Source of the DNA: Apoda limacodes | Lineage: Eukaryota; Arthropoda; Insecta; Lepidoptera; Limacodidae | Assembly: GCA_946406115.1 (NCBI GenBank) | Contig: OX291557.1 | Coordinates: forward strand, 6,046,501-6,110,500 | DNA: 64,000 nt | Direction of reading: 5' to 3' | Part shown: piece after piece, positions 11,529 to 22,096 of the stretch | How positions within the stretch are numbered: position 1 is the stretch's first letter | Layout: the number at the start of each line of letters is the position of its first letter | The notes under the pieces: generated by a model | The model's input: only the letters and a program-made list of their open reading frames with translations | What the model was told of the DNA's origin: nothing | Databases searched by the model: none | Position numbers and translations under genes: made by a program

Positions 11529-13517
11529 TTTTTTTTTTTTTTTTTTTTTAAACCACTAAGGTGGCAAACAAGCTTACGGCCCGCCTGATGGTAAGCGGTC
11601 ACCGTAGCCTATGGACGCTTGCAACACCAGGGGTATCACTTGCGCGTTGCCGACCCTTCAGAAATCTAATAACTTCTTTCTTGAAGAACTCCATACTGTA
11701 GTCCTTGCAGAATACCTTGGCAGGGAGCTCATTCCACAACTTAAGCGTTCGCGGGAGGAAGTTTCTCTGAAACCGCACTGTACGCGACCATTTAGGTTCT
11801 AAAGTGTGAGAATGGATTCCCTGCCGATGGCGAGCGGTGCGATGGTAGAAAGTAGCCGTGGGCATCATTTCGAACAATTCCTCAGAACACAACCCATTGT
11901 ACAAGCGGTAGAACACACACAGTGAGGCAAAGTCTCTCCTCAGACTTAAGGGCTCGATACCGCAAGTGAGTTTGGAATCGTCGACAATTCTCACAGCCCG
12001 TCGTTGAACCGAGTCAAAAGGGCCAAGCTGGTATCCGGGTGCACCTGCCCAGAGATGGCAGCAGTACTCCATATGGGGCCGAACTTGCGACTTGTAAAGT
12101 AACAACCTTTGCCCCGACGTGAAGCACTGCTTCGCTCTGTTGAGTACACCAAGTTTTTTGGACGCCAGCTTCACCTTATCTGATAAATGATCTCGGAACT
12201 GAACATCGCTGGAGATGTCGACACCAAGGATCCCAATGCTCTTGGAGATGGAGAGGGGAGTGTTCTGGAATTGTGGGACTACAGTGAATGGAGTTTTCTT
12301 AGCGGTGAACGCGCACACTTGTGTCTTTGTAGGGTTGAATCGGACCAAGTTTACCCGTCCCCAGTCAGAGACCTGGGACAGTGTGGTCTCGATTTGAGAC
12401 ACAAGTTCTCCGCGGTTTTCCTCCACAACGGAACGAGGGATGTTTGCACGACCCGTGTAAAAAGCGTCTCCAGTACTGCCATCTGCATAGCAATGTATGT
12501 TGTTCATGTCCAACATGTCATTGATATGCAGTAGAAACAGCGTAGGAGACAGCACAGAGCCTTGCGGGACACCAGCATTAATGTCCATGCTATCAGAGCA
12601 ACTACCGTCAACTACGGCTCGTATGCGTCTGCCGGACAAAAAGCTAGCCACCCATTTGCACAAACCCTCGGGCACTCCGTAAGATGGCAACTTCGATAGA
12701 AGACCGCGGTGCCAGACCCGATCGAACGCCTTCGCTATGTCCAGGCTACATGCCAATGCCTCCCCCTGACTCTCAATGGCTAGTGCCCATCGGTGTGTGA
12801 GATACACTAGAAGGTCACCAGTCGAGCGACCGTGGCGAAAGCCATATTGACGGTCACTGACCAGATCGTGTACTTCTAGGTATCTTAGAAGCTGTGTGTT
12901 GATCACACGCTCCATCACCTTAGAGAGGAGAGAGGTAATAGCGATAGGCCTGTAATTCGATGGATCTGATCTATCGCCCTTTTTGGGCACCGGGTGCACA
13001 TTCGCAGTCTTCCATGAAGACGGAAATTGCCTAGTGTGGTAGGAAAGCGCGAAGAGGCGCGTGAGTACAGGACATAACTCAGGAGCACACTGCTTAAGCA
13101 CCACTGCTGGTATACCGTCTGGCCCACTCGACTTATGAACGTCTAGAGAAAGTAACGCCCGCCTGACCTCCCGCTGCGTTATGGAGATTTCCGGCATGGT
13201 CTTACCGCACCACGGTATAGTAGGTGGTACAGCGCCTTCATCGTTCATATTCGAGTTCGAGGCAAAGAGACTGCCCAGTAGATCGGCTTTCTCTTCAGCA
13301 CTATGGGCCAAGTCACCGTCGGTCTTTCGCAGTGGTGGTAACGACGACTGGCAGAAGTTCCCTTCGGCAGCTTTGGCAAGCGACCAGAAAGCACGACTCC
13401 CAGAAGGATAGCTCGCAAGTCGCCCACCTATTTTGCCGATGAATTGGAATTTTGCTCTGGCAGTTGCTTTCTTACTGAACCTCGAGGCAGCATTTAATTT
13501 GCGTTTTAACTCAGAAA
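11529..13517 (-). mobile_element. Jockey-like LINE family A, best-preserved copy
   Basis: The copy runs from its poly(A) tail (poly(T) at 11529-11549) to the point where homology with the copy at 26684 begins (TTCTGAGTTAAAACGC, inverted, near 13517). It contains linker, RT and C-terminal domain. The endonuclease and ORF1 expected upstream in the jockey group are missing, so the copy is 5'-truncated although its remaining frame is intact. The 3' UTR is very short. Confidence 0.9.
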
Positions 13518-13548
13518 AATTACAATATAACATTATTAATAATAACAT
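11599..13548 (-). CDS. Reverse transcriptase of jockey-like LINE, open but catalytically altered
   Basis: The frame encodes 649 residues without interruption. Residues from about 12 belong to the element; the first few come from flanking DNA. RT landmarks are clear: GPDGIPAVVLKQC, NYRPIAITSLLSKVMERV, SLDIAKAFDRVWH (motif A Asp) and AGVPQGSVLSPTLFL (motif B). Motif C reads CYADGS, where the other copies have CYADDS, so the second catalytic Asp is Gly (codon GGC for GAC, near 12475-12480). After RT come the usual C-terminal stretches (VRPHMEYCCHLWAGAPG, RNFLPRTLKLWNELPAKVF). In a live element this protein would copy its RNA into DNA at the target nick. The endonuclease domain is absent. I infer that the product, if made, is inactive. 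Confidence 0.88.
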   Translation of the reverse strand: MLLLIMLYCNFSELKRKLNAASRFSKKATARAKFQFIGKIGGRLASYPSGSRAFWSLAKAAEGNFCQSSLPPLRKTDGDLAHSAEEKADLLGSLFASNSNMNDEGAVPPTIPWCGKTMPEISITQREVRRALLSLDVHKSSGPDGIPAVVLKQCAPELCPVLTRLFALSYHTRQFPSSWKTANVHPVPKKGDRSDPSNYRPIAITSLLSKVMERVINTQLLRYLEVHDLVSDRQYGFRHGRSTGDLLVYLTHRWALAIESQGEALACSLDIAKAFDRVWHRGLLSKLPSYGVPEGLCKWVASFLSGRRIRAVVDGSCSDSMDINAGVPQGSVLSPTLFLLHINDMLDMNNIHCYADGSTGDAFYTGRANIPRSVVEENRGELVSQIETTLSQVSDWGRVNLVRFNPTKTQVCAFTAKKTPFTVVPQFQNTPLSISKSIGILGVDISSDVQFRDHLSDKVKLASKKLGVLNRAKQCFTSGQRLLLYKSQVRPHMEYCCHLWAGAPGYQLGPFDSVQRRAVRIVDDSKLTCGIEPLSLRRDFASLCVFYRLYNGLCSEELFEMMPTATFYHRTARHRQGIHSHTLEPKWSRTVRFQRNFLPRTLKLWNELPAKVFCKDYSMEFFKKEVIRFLKGRQRASDTPGVASVHRLR

Positions 13549-14475
13549 TATTTACTACTTTCAATAACAAAATATCAAAATGCTACGCACCATGTTATGT
13601 GAAATAGAACATAGTCTTGGAAATTAAGTATTTAACCTAGGAATTTCGGCAGAAGATCCTGATTTTAATGTGACCAGGCGCAAAATGTGTGTATAAGTTT
13701 CCGGAACAAAATCATGTGCATGAGAACATAAATTTTCGGAACCAAAAGTCTAGCTTTTCTGGACTCCACCAAAAATTTACAAGAAAAACAAACTTAAAAG
13801 AAAACCATTGGATGTTGTATTTTAGTCTATTCTAAAGCATTTTTTCAGTAATGACATTTATTACGATCAAGAAGTGAAAATCTTTTTTCGGCTGTATTTC
13901 CCCGACTATACCCATGTACAGTCGTGGAAACGGAATGTTTAGCTAGTTGAATGCTTGAAATTTGCTGTTTGTATATTTGTATAATATTCCCAAGACGTCA
14001 CAAAACTGTCAACGAATAATGACATTTCTAAATTCGTGTAATAGAAGAAGAAAACATATTTCTATCATGTTATAATATTTTTATTTGTGTCTTTATGGCA
14101 TTGATATTAAATAGTGACATGTCAGTTGCTTTTAATCAGATCTTTTAGAATTGATAAAAATACCAGCCATCTGCGTTGCTTTTTTTCTTAAACCTCTGAC
14201 TCATAAACTTAATGTAATACGTTAAAAATAAATAAGTTAAAGTAATTATTATCAACGTCAACGCTATAAAATTAAATGATACTTTTGATCATATCTCGCT
14301 GATAAGGTTGTGATGTTGAACTTACCGATATAAATATCTCTCTTAGTCATCATTCGAAATTGCAGGAGGTATTTCTTTTGATTGAACATAACTGACATAA
14401 ATTTAATTTCAACATTGACGATCAAATTCATTTTACATCTTTTCTTTTAAAAAAAAATGATTATGTCGATTTTAT
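13518..14475. other. No recognised feature
   Basis: AT-rich sequence with no supported gene or repeat. Confidence 0.4.
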
Positions 14476-14618
14476 AGCCTGTGTTCCTAAATTTGAACCA
14501 GCATTACTGGCCAGTACGTTGTGACGTCATATTTCGGAACAGTACAGCAGTTTGACGTTAGATAATGACGTCACACGGTACTGGCCAGCATGCTAGTTCA
14601 AATTTAGGAACACAAGCT
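14476..14618. mobile_element. Palindromic (foldback) MITE
   Basis: GTGTTCCTAAATTTGAACCA at 14481 is inverted at 14593-14612. The pairing continues through CTGGCCAGTAC and TGACGTCAT with few mismatches. The arms are roughly 55 bp around a centre near 14548, so nearly the whole element folds on itself. No coding frame. Confidence 0.75.
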
Positions 14619-17319
14619 TAAATAGTAAATAAACTCATAAAACATTTTCGAAAATCGAACTTCTATTTTGATTTGCGTGAATATAGTTTATATTGTGAAA
14701 CTTTATGGTTTCTGTGTCATTATTCGATGTTTTTCGTGATTATACGTAAGATGACGATGACGTAATGCCGTTAAATATTTAGAATTTCCTCTTCGTAGAA
14801 ATTGTATTACAATAATGTTAATAATAAAGAAATTATACCTGTTGTTGACATATTTTTGTACATCGTTATTTGTTTATTGTTTCTTAAATATGTCTGTAAG
14901 TTGTAAATAAGAAATAATATGCCGAACAGCATTGGACGCTTTCCGGCTGAGGCGAGCACTAAATATTATTAGCACATCCTATTAGACACGAATTTGTAAA
15001 CAGTCAGAAGACAATTTTTATTTGTCAAGTTTTATTGTTTTCAAATAAAATTCAAATACCTAACTTGCCGTAACTAAGTTTTTGCGTCATTTAATTAATA
15101 TCCATCATAAATAATATTGTTTATTTGTTTGTGGAAATATTCTCCATTAAAGTTAAAGCAAGGTTCAACCAAAACGTCAGATTGACAGGAATAAGTCTAA
15201 TATCATAGTCTATAGTGTAGATGTCCGGTTAGTGAACTCAATATTGGAGATGGTGATTAAGCAATACTTGTCTGGGTTTAGTCTTTCTATGCCCTAAGTC
15301 AATTTCTACATGTTGAACCCGGACTTGACCCCCTGAGGTATTTCCTTTAGCCCTCTCTAAAAACTTTGTTGATTTTTTGAAAATTATAATAGGCCATACT
15401 CAAACACTTAATAGAAAATAAATAAATATAAAAAAATATAAAAAAAAAATAGTTATTTGTTATACAAGTGAGTAAAAGCGTTTTTTGTTAGAAGTGCCGA
15501 CTTTAAATCCTGAGCTAGCGAAGTAGGCTAGAATTTAATCACGAGCATTGCGAGGGATTTAAAGGCACGAGACCGAAAAACTAGCTATCCGCCATTTTAC
15601 TTTGTTTTTTTTTTAAATTGAGGTTGCGTTCGGAATTTTTCCTACTACAACCTCTGTCATTGCTATCAAAACAACGTATGATATTTTTTAAGTTAGCTGT
15701 ATTAACTTTTAAACTAATAATTTATAAAAACTCACTTAAAAACGAAAAAATGCTATGTAGTTTTATTCTTTATTAAAATGAACAAGGTTAAGTATTTGTA
15801 CCGAAATTTGTTTCTGACCACTCATTGTATTGTTTTTTTTTTTCATTGCTCAATCGAGCCAGTATTCGCTGTGCCCATCTTTACTGATCAGGCGATTATG
15901 TAGGTTCCACCAAGTTTATGTAAATTTAATTGCTGACCGGGAGGAGCTCAGACATATTATTGATAGTTAATAATTTTGATCAATGATAAATTGAGTACGA
16001 GCAGACAGAAGCGTACTTCTTTGTTGAAACAGGAGGTTTGTGAGTCACATAGTCACATATCTTGTCTCGAGTCAAATAATCTTAAACTCACAGTTGCGCT
16101 GAACCAGAGTCTGTTTGAAGAGTTGGTCTGTGCTACTTCTGGCTTGGTATCTGCTACATCTGGCAGTAGCCCCGCTGTTACAATCAATAACTCTAATGAA
16201 AACATTGATAATAATACTACGGGGGTAAAATGCTGGACTGAGCGGGACTAAGCTAAAAAAGTATTTAAAAATAAGTAAATTTATTTCGAACATAAACATA
16301 AACTTGCTCTGTGCCTCACAAGACTTAAAAATAGATAAATCATTTAAAGGTCAATGTTCCCGTTTTTTAAATAAAATCTCTGCAGACGATGAAACTTATT
16401 ACAAAAGCTAAATATACAAATAAAGACTACTTTGCAGATAACAATATTTCTGACTAAATACATTTATGTTAACATAATTTTAATTTGTCCAGAATAATTA
16501 AAATTTAAAAGAGCGACTGCTGGACAGTTTCGACGTTTTTTCTCGCCAGAGCGTTATTTTTGCTTCAAAACGTAAGTAACTAGTAACTTGTAGTTGAATG
16601 ACTTCAAAAACGTGTTATGAACCATATAGTTCCGTCATTTTATTGAAAACTACTAAACAGACTTTAAAAATTCAATAAAACTTAAAACACATAAAATAAG
16701 TGGGCACATTGAGCTACGCAATTTCTTCGCCTTGCCGCGGCGCCGGATGTCAACAAACCTTTATTGTTTTTTTTTTGTGACTAGGACCTTTTTTTAGTTT
16801 TGAGTGAATTTTTGGTTCAATTGGTTTTTATTAAAATTTTATTGTGTGTTACGGCGTATCATTTGTAGAATTCAACTCGTCTGTTGAAATAATAAAGTTT
16901 TTAGACAGACCGAAAAACTTTAAGGCTTTTATATAAGGTCCTCTTAAATAAAGATCTTAAAAAGTTGAGCTTTTTGTAAAAAAGAACTGTGCAATTTAAA
17001 CTGAACATAATTGTGAACCTACGTTAACCTTGATCGAACCTACGTAAGACTTGATCGAACCTACGTAAGGCTTAATAGTTATATTTGATGGAAAATCACC
17101 AAAACGGTTAACGGCACTCTAATTAATATTTTTTTATACCTAACTGTGTTTTATTTAATCATTTAATCAAATTATTTATCAAAACTTACGTCAACAAACT
17201 ATTATACTTGCCAAGACTGCCGAACTCTATTAGCTAGCAGTCATGAAAAAAAAAGGTACCGTAAGAATTGTAATCTCATATTATTATATAAGGGATATGA
17301 GGCAAATTGGCCGCTTTTA
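14619..17319. other. No recognised gene; upstream flank of lipase 1
   Basis: AT-rich. A 15400-15600 patch (CTAGCGAAGTAGGCTAGAAT and nearby) has a repeat-like look but no partner in the window. The frame at 15976-16251 encodes 91 residues without any domain I recognise, and I do not call it a gene. Confidence 0.4.
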
Positions 17320-17333
17320 GACATTGACATTGG
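17320..17333 (+). promoter_or_regulatory. Motif GACATTGACATTGG shared by lipase promoters
   Basis: It lies 69 bp before the lipase 1 start codon. GACATTGACATTG also lies 97 bp before the start codon of lipase 3, and variants (GACAGTAACATTG, GACAGTGATATTG) lie 78-95 bp before that of lipase 2. Its position fits a core promoter or transcription-start element. The function is inferred. Confidence 0.4.
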
Positions 17334-17388
17334 TCTGTGAGGACGCGACGTGCTTGATATAAGGTTTTAATAATAAGTCTTATTAAAA

Positions 17389-17494
17389 ATGAAATCATCT
17401 GTGATACTATGTACGTTTATGTTAGTCTGTAGAGTGTCGGCGATGTATAGTTCCAAATCTATGGAAGGATATCCCTCTGGATATTTAACTGATT
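17389..17494 (+). CDS. Lipase 1 exon 1 (signal peptide)
   Basis: It starts at the ATG of MKSSVILCTF and ends before GTGAGT in phase 1. It encodes the signal peptide and the conserved MYSSKSMEGYPSGYL start of the mature protein. The Cys codon is split over the first intron (2540 bp). Confidence 0.85.
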
Positions 17495-20400
17495 GTGAGT
17501 ACAAATACATCTATATAAACAAACATATGTCATAAATCATTTTTCATCTTGTAATATTTATAAAACACTACGAAAATTTAATGCTTTCTTTTTCTCCGGA
17601 ATAAAATGTTTGAAAAAATTATGCTTTTAAATATTTTACTTAATAGAAACAATGTGTATGTACTTGCCAAAACTTAACGATATAAGGAGCGTAACCGGTT
17701 AAATATAAATCGATCAAGTGTGAGTTGGACTCACGCACTGGGTGTGTACCACTGCAATTTTTAAAAATCTTTGTCTACAAAGCCTGGTATTAAGGCACAT
17801 CAACAATGAAAATTCTAATAATCTCCTTCTAGTAAATAAACTAAACAAAATATCGATTTCTATAGATCCTTATGTTGTAAGCCTACGTAAAAATAAAAGC
17901 CAATGTGAATTGGCCTAACAGTAAAATTCCTATCAAATTGGTCTAATATTTTAAGTAAAATGTAAGGAACTAACAGTCAAAAATTATGAAATCTATTGTC
18001 ATACCATAGAAATCTGCGTATTAACTGGTGCCTTCTAAACTAGACAATATATACTTAATACTCGGGAAAGAATATGTACCCATATATAAAAGTAAAAAAA
18101 AAGCCTAGTAGCAAAAACGAAATCTTAATAATATAAAATTAATACAAAATAAGATTTAAATATCTATCCGAAATGGCTTTCATAAAGTTAGAAATGAGGA
18201 TATTAAAATTCTTTTTAGATTTTTAGAAAACAAGTGGCCTAAAGTTGTAAATTTTTAGAATTGCTCTATTAATCCCTTTCATTCGATACCCCACACGATA
18301 GATTTCTGAAAAATAAATAAATACCAGACAAAAAGTTATGACAATATAACTTCCCTATAAGGGACTTATTTTTAAGAACTGCGGCTAAAATTGACTGTTT
18401 AAATCTAAGGTACTTACTGTGTACTATACGGCTATTCTCTACATCGATTTGCGGTTTTTGAGCCACATCTACTGCAATATTTTTATTCAACGGAAACCTA
18501 GCTTAATGTATGTTCTTCTCTTAACTTAAAACGTGATTTTTTTTACCACAAATACTGGGATAAGGGTTCAGGGTCATTAAACCCAAACAAATGTATTTAT
18601 TTTGTGATGTTAAACAAACGGTCTTCTTCTTCTCAAATTAACACCTCGAATACGTCTAAGTAAGAGCTGTTGTACATACTAACATTTAGCGTGGTCTCGG
18701 TGGCATCTTAAGATCATTAAAGAGTATAGGAACAGAATATACCATCACGACACTTATCCACGAAGGTGTTGATCAGAAAAAAGCACTTTCATTTGATATG
18801 TCACAAGGTGCAGTTCGAAAACTTTTTTTAATATACTTATAAATATTTAAGTTACACTTCCGTATTTGGGTTACAGAAATTCATATGTGTTTCAAATTCA
18901 ACTTCATCGGTATAGTAGATTCGGAACAAATTGGACAAATGGAAAGACAGACACACGAGTGTTCCTACAAGGGTTCTTTTAGTCTTCCGCGTTTCCTCTT
19001 GGTTTATGTTTTCGCTTCAAATACATATTTAAAGAAATAATTTTGGCAAATTAAATTATTTAAATGCTTTCTTACCGTTTCTTTTTGTGTTTTGAGGTTG
19101 ATGTATTTATTTATTATGGTAACACACAGTCATTCATTACAGTAATTTTACTATTTCTACTACAAATAATTGCTAAAGACATCGAATGCCAATATTTAAA
19201 ATAAGTGTTAAACAATTACAATTTTTTAAATCAATTGGCAGACGTCGTTAAGTTATTAAGGATACATTAAATTTTTTTTTTCGTAACATATATACATAAT
19301 ATATAAAAACTTAAGTATTTGCTCATTTACTTTACGTGTAACTTTTTCATCTGTAACTGTTCTTATCCTCTCTTTTATTTTACTCAACGCCAACACCACG
19401 TCTCGAATTAATCAAGCAATCAATCAATATTATTTATCATTTTAGGCTACAATAACTGAGCACTTATGAATGTCACTACGCTATTGGTTCGTAAGCCTAT
19501 GGGGCGGGAGACCGTGTACTGAGAAGAACCGGCATGAAACTCAGCAAGGGCATTTCTTATCTCCCTTTATCTTACAGCGTTTAACTAAAATATTGGAAAA
19601 TGCACTCCCTATCATGGACACTTTCCATTACAAACATAAAAAAACTTGTAATATGAAGCACAAGCACAACATAAAAAAGTATCTAATTGCAAAATATAAA
19701 AAAGACAGTTTATGTATTCATCACTTAGAAATAATCAATGTCTTACAGTATGGATAAACAAAAACAAAAAAGTAAGACTAAATACTAAGAATACAAAGAA
19801 GTTTGCACGAGCAGCAGGCGGCATCCGTTCACGAGTATGACATATGAATCAGCCATCGCTTTGCTCAACCATGTTTTAGGGAACGTAACGACCCGACACA
19901 ATGATTTTTGTTTATCACAATCATTTCAGTGATCAGCGAAGTTTCACACTTGTATAATTCCATACTCCACATGTGAGTCCTGATAATATTATTTATAAGC
20001 GAGCGGATGTATAAGGTAAATACCGTTCTTCCAGGTCCTGGTTCCAACAAAACTGGTATAATAACTAAAAAGAGCTTGAAATACATCACCCTCACGGTTC
20101 AAGGTCCAGGTGATGCACTCACAGCCCGAAAAACGAGATACTCGTATCATCACATGAAGGAGCTGGCCCGAGACCCGAATCTGAACTTCAAAAAACCGAC
20201 AGCACTTTATGTGGGAGGATATTTAGACAGTCCAAGTTTTCCACTCGCCGGATCAATCGGAAAACTATACAGGGAATTGGGCTACAATGTATTGCATTTG
20301 GATTCTAATCGGTTCACCACTATGGAATATCCGGTGTAAGTATTTATATTTTTGAAGGGTCGGCAACCCGCGAGTGATACCCGTGGTGTTACAAGCGTCC

Positions 20401-21691
20401 ATAGGCTACGGTTACCGCTTACCATCAGGCAAACCGTAAGCTTCTTTGCCACCTTAGTGGTATATAAAAAAAAGTATATAAATTTTAGAGATAAACTTTT
20501 TCTTCGCATTCCAACATTAGACATCTATAATATAGATGTCACAACCACTGCATTTGAAAAGAATGAAGTTTTGTCTAACTATATTCAATTTGATAGTTTG
20601 GTTATTCTTTACTATGATAAACTTGTACTGTTCAAGGGTTTTTTACTAACATTGTTTTGTACTTGTACTTCAAAGACATCTAAGTAAGAACTTTTGAACT
20701 TACATTCAGCGTGGTAATCAATCTTGAGGGCATAAATAATTATATCAATAAATATACCATCGCGACACTTATTTACGAAGGTGTTGATCAGAAAAAAGCC
20801 CTATCATTTGATATGTCATAAGGTACAGTTTTTTTTTTTTAATTTTCTAATTCACATGTGTACCAAATTTTATTCTAATCGGTTCAGCAGATTCGAAGCA
20901 AATAGGCTGAGACGGACAGACAGACACACGAGTGATCCACTAATGGTACTGCTTATTTTTCATTCGGACGTACGCAACTTAAAAATAAATAGTACAATAT
21001 CTCTTACAGATCCGTACGCTACATGAAGCCGCTGGGAAAGAGAGTTGCAGAAATGTTAAATGAACTCACAAAAGAAGGGTTAATAAACCCTAAGCGGCTG
21101 GAAGTGATCGGCTTGAGCTTGGGAGGTCAGATCATGAGCTTCATTGCAAAAGAATACAAAGCATTAACTGGATTTTCCATATCTACACTAATTGGACTGG
21201 ATCCAGCTGGACCCTGTTACAGGAATCTTGGACCAGAAGACAGATTAGATTTATCAGACGGAGACTTTGTGAACGTAATTCATACAAACATCGATGCCTT
21301 CGGCATGGCGGCTCCAGTTGGTCATGTTAATTTTTATGTCAACGGAGGTGAATACCAACCTGGAGATTTAATGTGGACACCTTGTGGTGTATTTTGTAGT
21401 CATATTCGTTCTTTTACTATTTGGTTGGCAGCATTGAAGCATCCAGATTCTTTTATAGGCATACAGTGTGATTCCGTTCAACAAGCTAGAGACAGGAAGT
21501 GCTACGATCGGGTACCTTTAGTAACCAATACGTTTGGTCAGCACACTGATAGAACCAAACAGGGTATATTTTATTTGACAACAGACAATAATTTTCCGTA
21601 CTATTTAGGTCAAAAGGGACTGAAAAAAGAGAATGATTTCTTTTGGAAACTTGTGAATAAAATGAACAATGAAGACGTTATTAGGTTATGA
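17389..21691 (+). CDS. Lipase 1: secreted pancreatic-type neutral lipase, three exons
   Basis: The exons are 17389-17494, 20035-20335 and 21010-21691. Spliced, they give 362 residues, close to the usual length of insect neutral lipases. The order is signal peptide (1-18, hydrophobic, ending VSA), an N-terminal strand region, then the alpha/beta-hydrolase core. The nucleophile elbow GLSLGG gives Ser172, the Asp lies in GLDPAGP (Asp200) and the His in CSHIRSF (His267), so the triad is complete. The stretch between Asp and His is short and lacks the large lid of vertebrate pancreatic lipase, as is common in insect relatives. These enzymes hydrolyse ester bonds of glycerolipids outside the cell; substrate (triglyceride, phospholipid or galactolipid) cannot be told from the sequence. 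Introns have GT/AG ends, phases 1 and 2. AATAAA follows at 21764. A paralogue with identical structure is at 43741-47497. Confidence 0.9.
18640..18985 (+). repeat. Intronic dispersed repeat (copy 1)
   Basis: It shares ACGAAGGTGTTGATCAGAAA, CATTTGATATGTCA and the GACAGACACACGAGTG block with 20668-20960, in the same orientation. The first copy is in intron 1 and the second in intron 2 of lipase 1. The block resembles widespread lepidopteran non-coding repeats. Confidence 0.65.
20035..20335 (+). CDS. Lipase 1 exon 2
   Basis: The acceptor is TTCTTCCAG and the donor is GTAAGT. The exon is exactly 301 bp, as in lipase 2. It encodes the N-terminal sheet, including KYITLTVQGPG and LYVGGYLDSP. A LINE tail begins about 12 bp after the donor. 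Confidence 0.88.
20347..20478 (+). mobile_element. Jockey-like LINE family A, 3' tail in lipase 1 intron 2
   Basis: The sequence from TTTTTGAAGGGTCGGCAAC to GCCACCTTAGTGGTATA and A-rich tail matches the last 120 bp of family A. It sits almost against the splice donor of exon 2 but leaves GTAAGT intact. Confidence 0.85.
20668..20960 (+). repeat. Intronic dispersed repeat (copy 2)
   Basis: Direct-orientation relative of 18640-18985 (GACATCTAAGTAAGA, ACGAAGGTGTTGATCAGAAA, then a GACAGACAGACACACGAGTG block). It fills most of intron 2 upstream of exon 3. Confidence 0.65.
21010..21691 (+). CDS. Lipase 1 exon 3 (catalytic core)
   Basis: The acceptor is CTCTTACAG. The exon completes the Val codon split by intron 2 and encodes the whole triad (Ser172, Asp200, His267) and the C-terminus, ending at TGA 21689-21691. 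Confidence 0.92.
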
Positions 21692-21763
21692 ATTGACAAT
21701 TTAATTGTAAATACAATTTTTAAATTTGTTAATTGATGAAATTGGTTCCTATATTTAGAGTTA

Positions 21764-21769
21764 AATAAA
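21764..21769 (+). terminator. Poly(A) signal of lipase 1
   Basis: AATAAA 73 bp after the stop codon, a normal distance for insect genes. Confidence 0.6.
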
Positions 21770-21892
21770 AGGGTGATACTTACTAGAATAGATTAAATTA
21801 GAATGGTTACTTAAAAAATAATTAGGTATAGGAGATATTTCTTATTGTTGAATTTTATCCAACGTGCAATATCTTAACTATTACAAATAATA

Positions 21893-22096
21893 TAAATGTG
21901 AAAGTAACTCTGTCTGTCTGTCTGTTGGTCTCTCACCTCTTCACGCTTAAACCGCTGTGCCGATTAAGATGAAATTTGGCATAGAGATTAAGTCCCGAGA
22001 AAGGCACATATAGACTACTTGAAAACGTCAACGCCGTTGAAATCCTACATCGGTAACGGAATTAAGGGCGGGTGAAACCGCGGACAAAAGCTAGTT
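21893..22096 (+). mobile_element. Helitron-like repeat ending GCTAG
   Basis: It has GAAAGTAACTCTGTCTGTCT, TTCACGCTTAAACCGCTGTG, AAGGGCGGGTGAAACCGCGG and ends AAAAGCTAG before T. The GCGG...CCGC hairpin just before a CTAG end fits Helitrons. No protein-coding part. Confidence 0.55.

Noticed and set aside
12187..12534. Plus-strand frame of 115 aa inside the LINE
   Set aside because: Antisense shadow of the minus-strand RT frame.
15976..16251. 91-residue frame as a host gene
   Set aside because: No domain, signal peptide or splice evidence; length is within chance for this composition.
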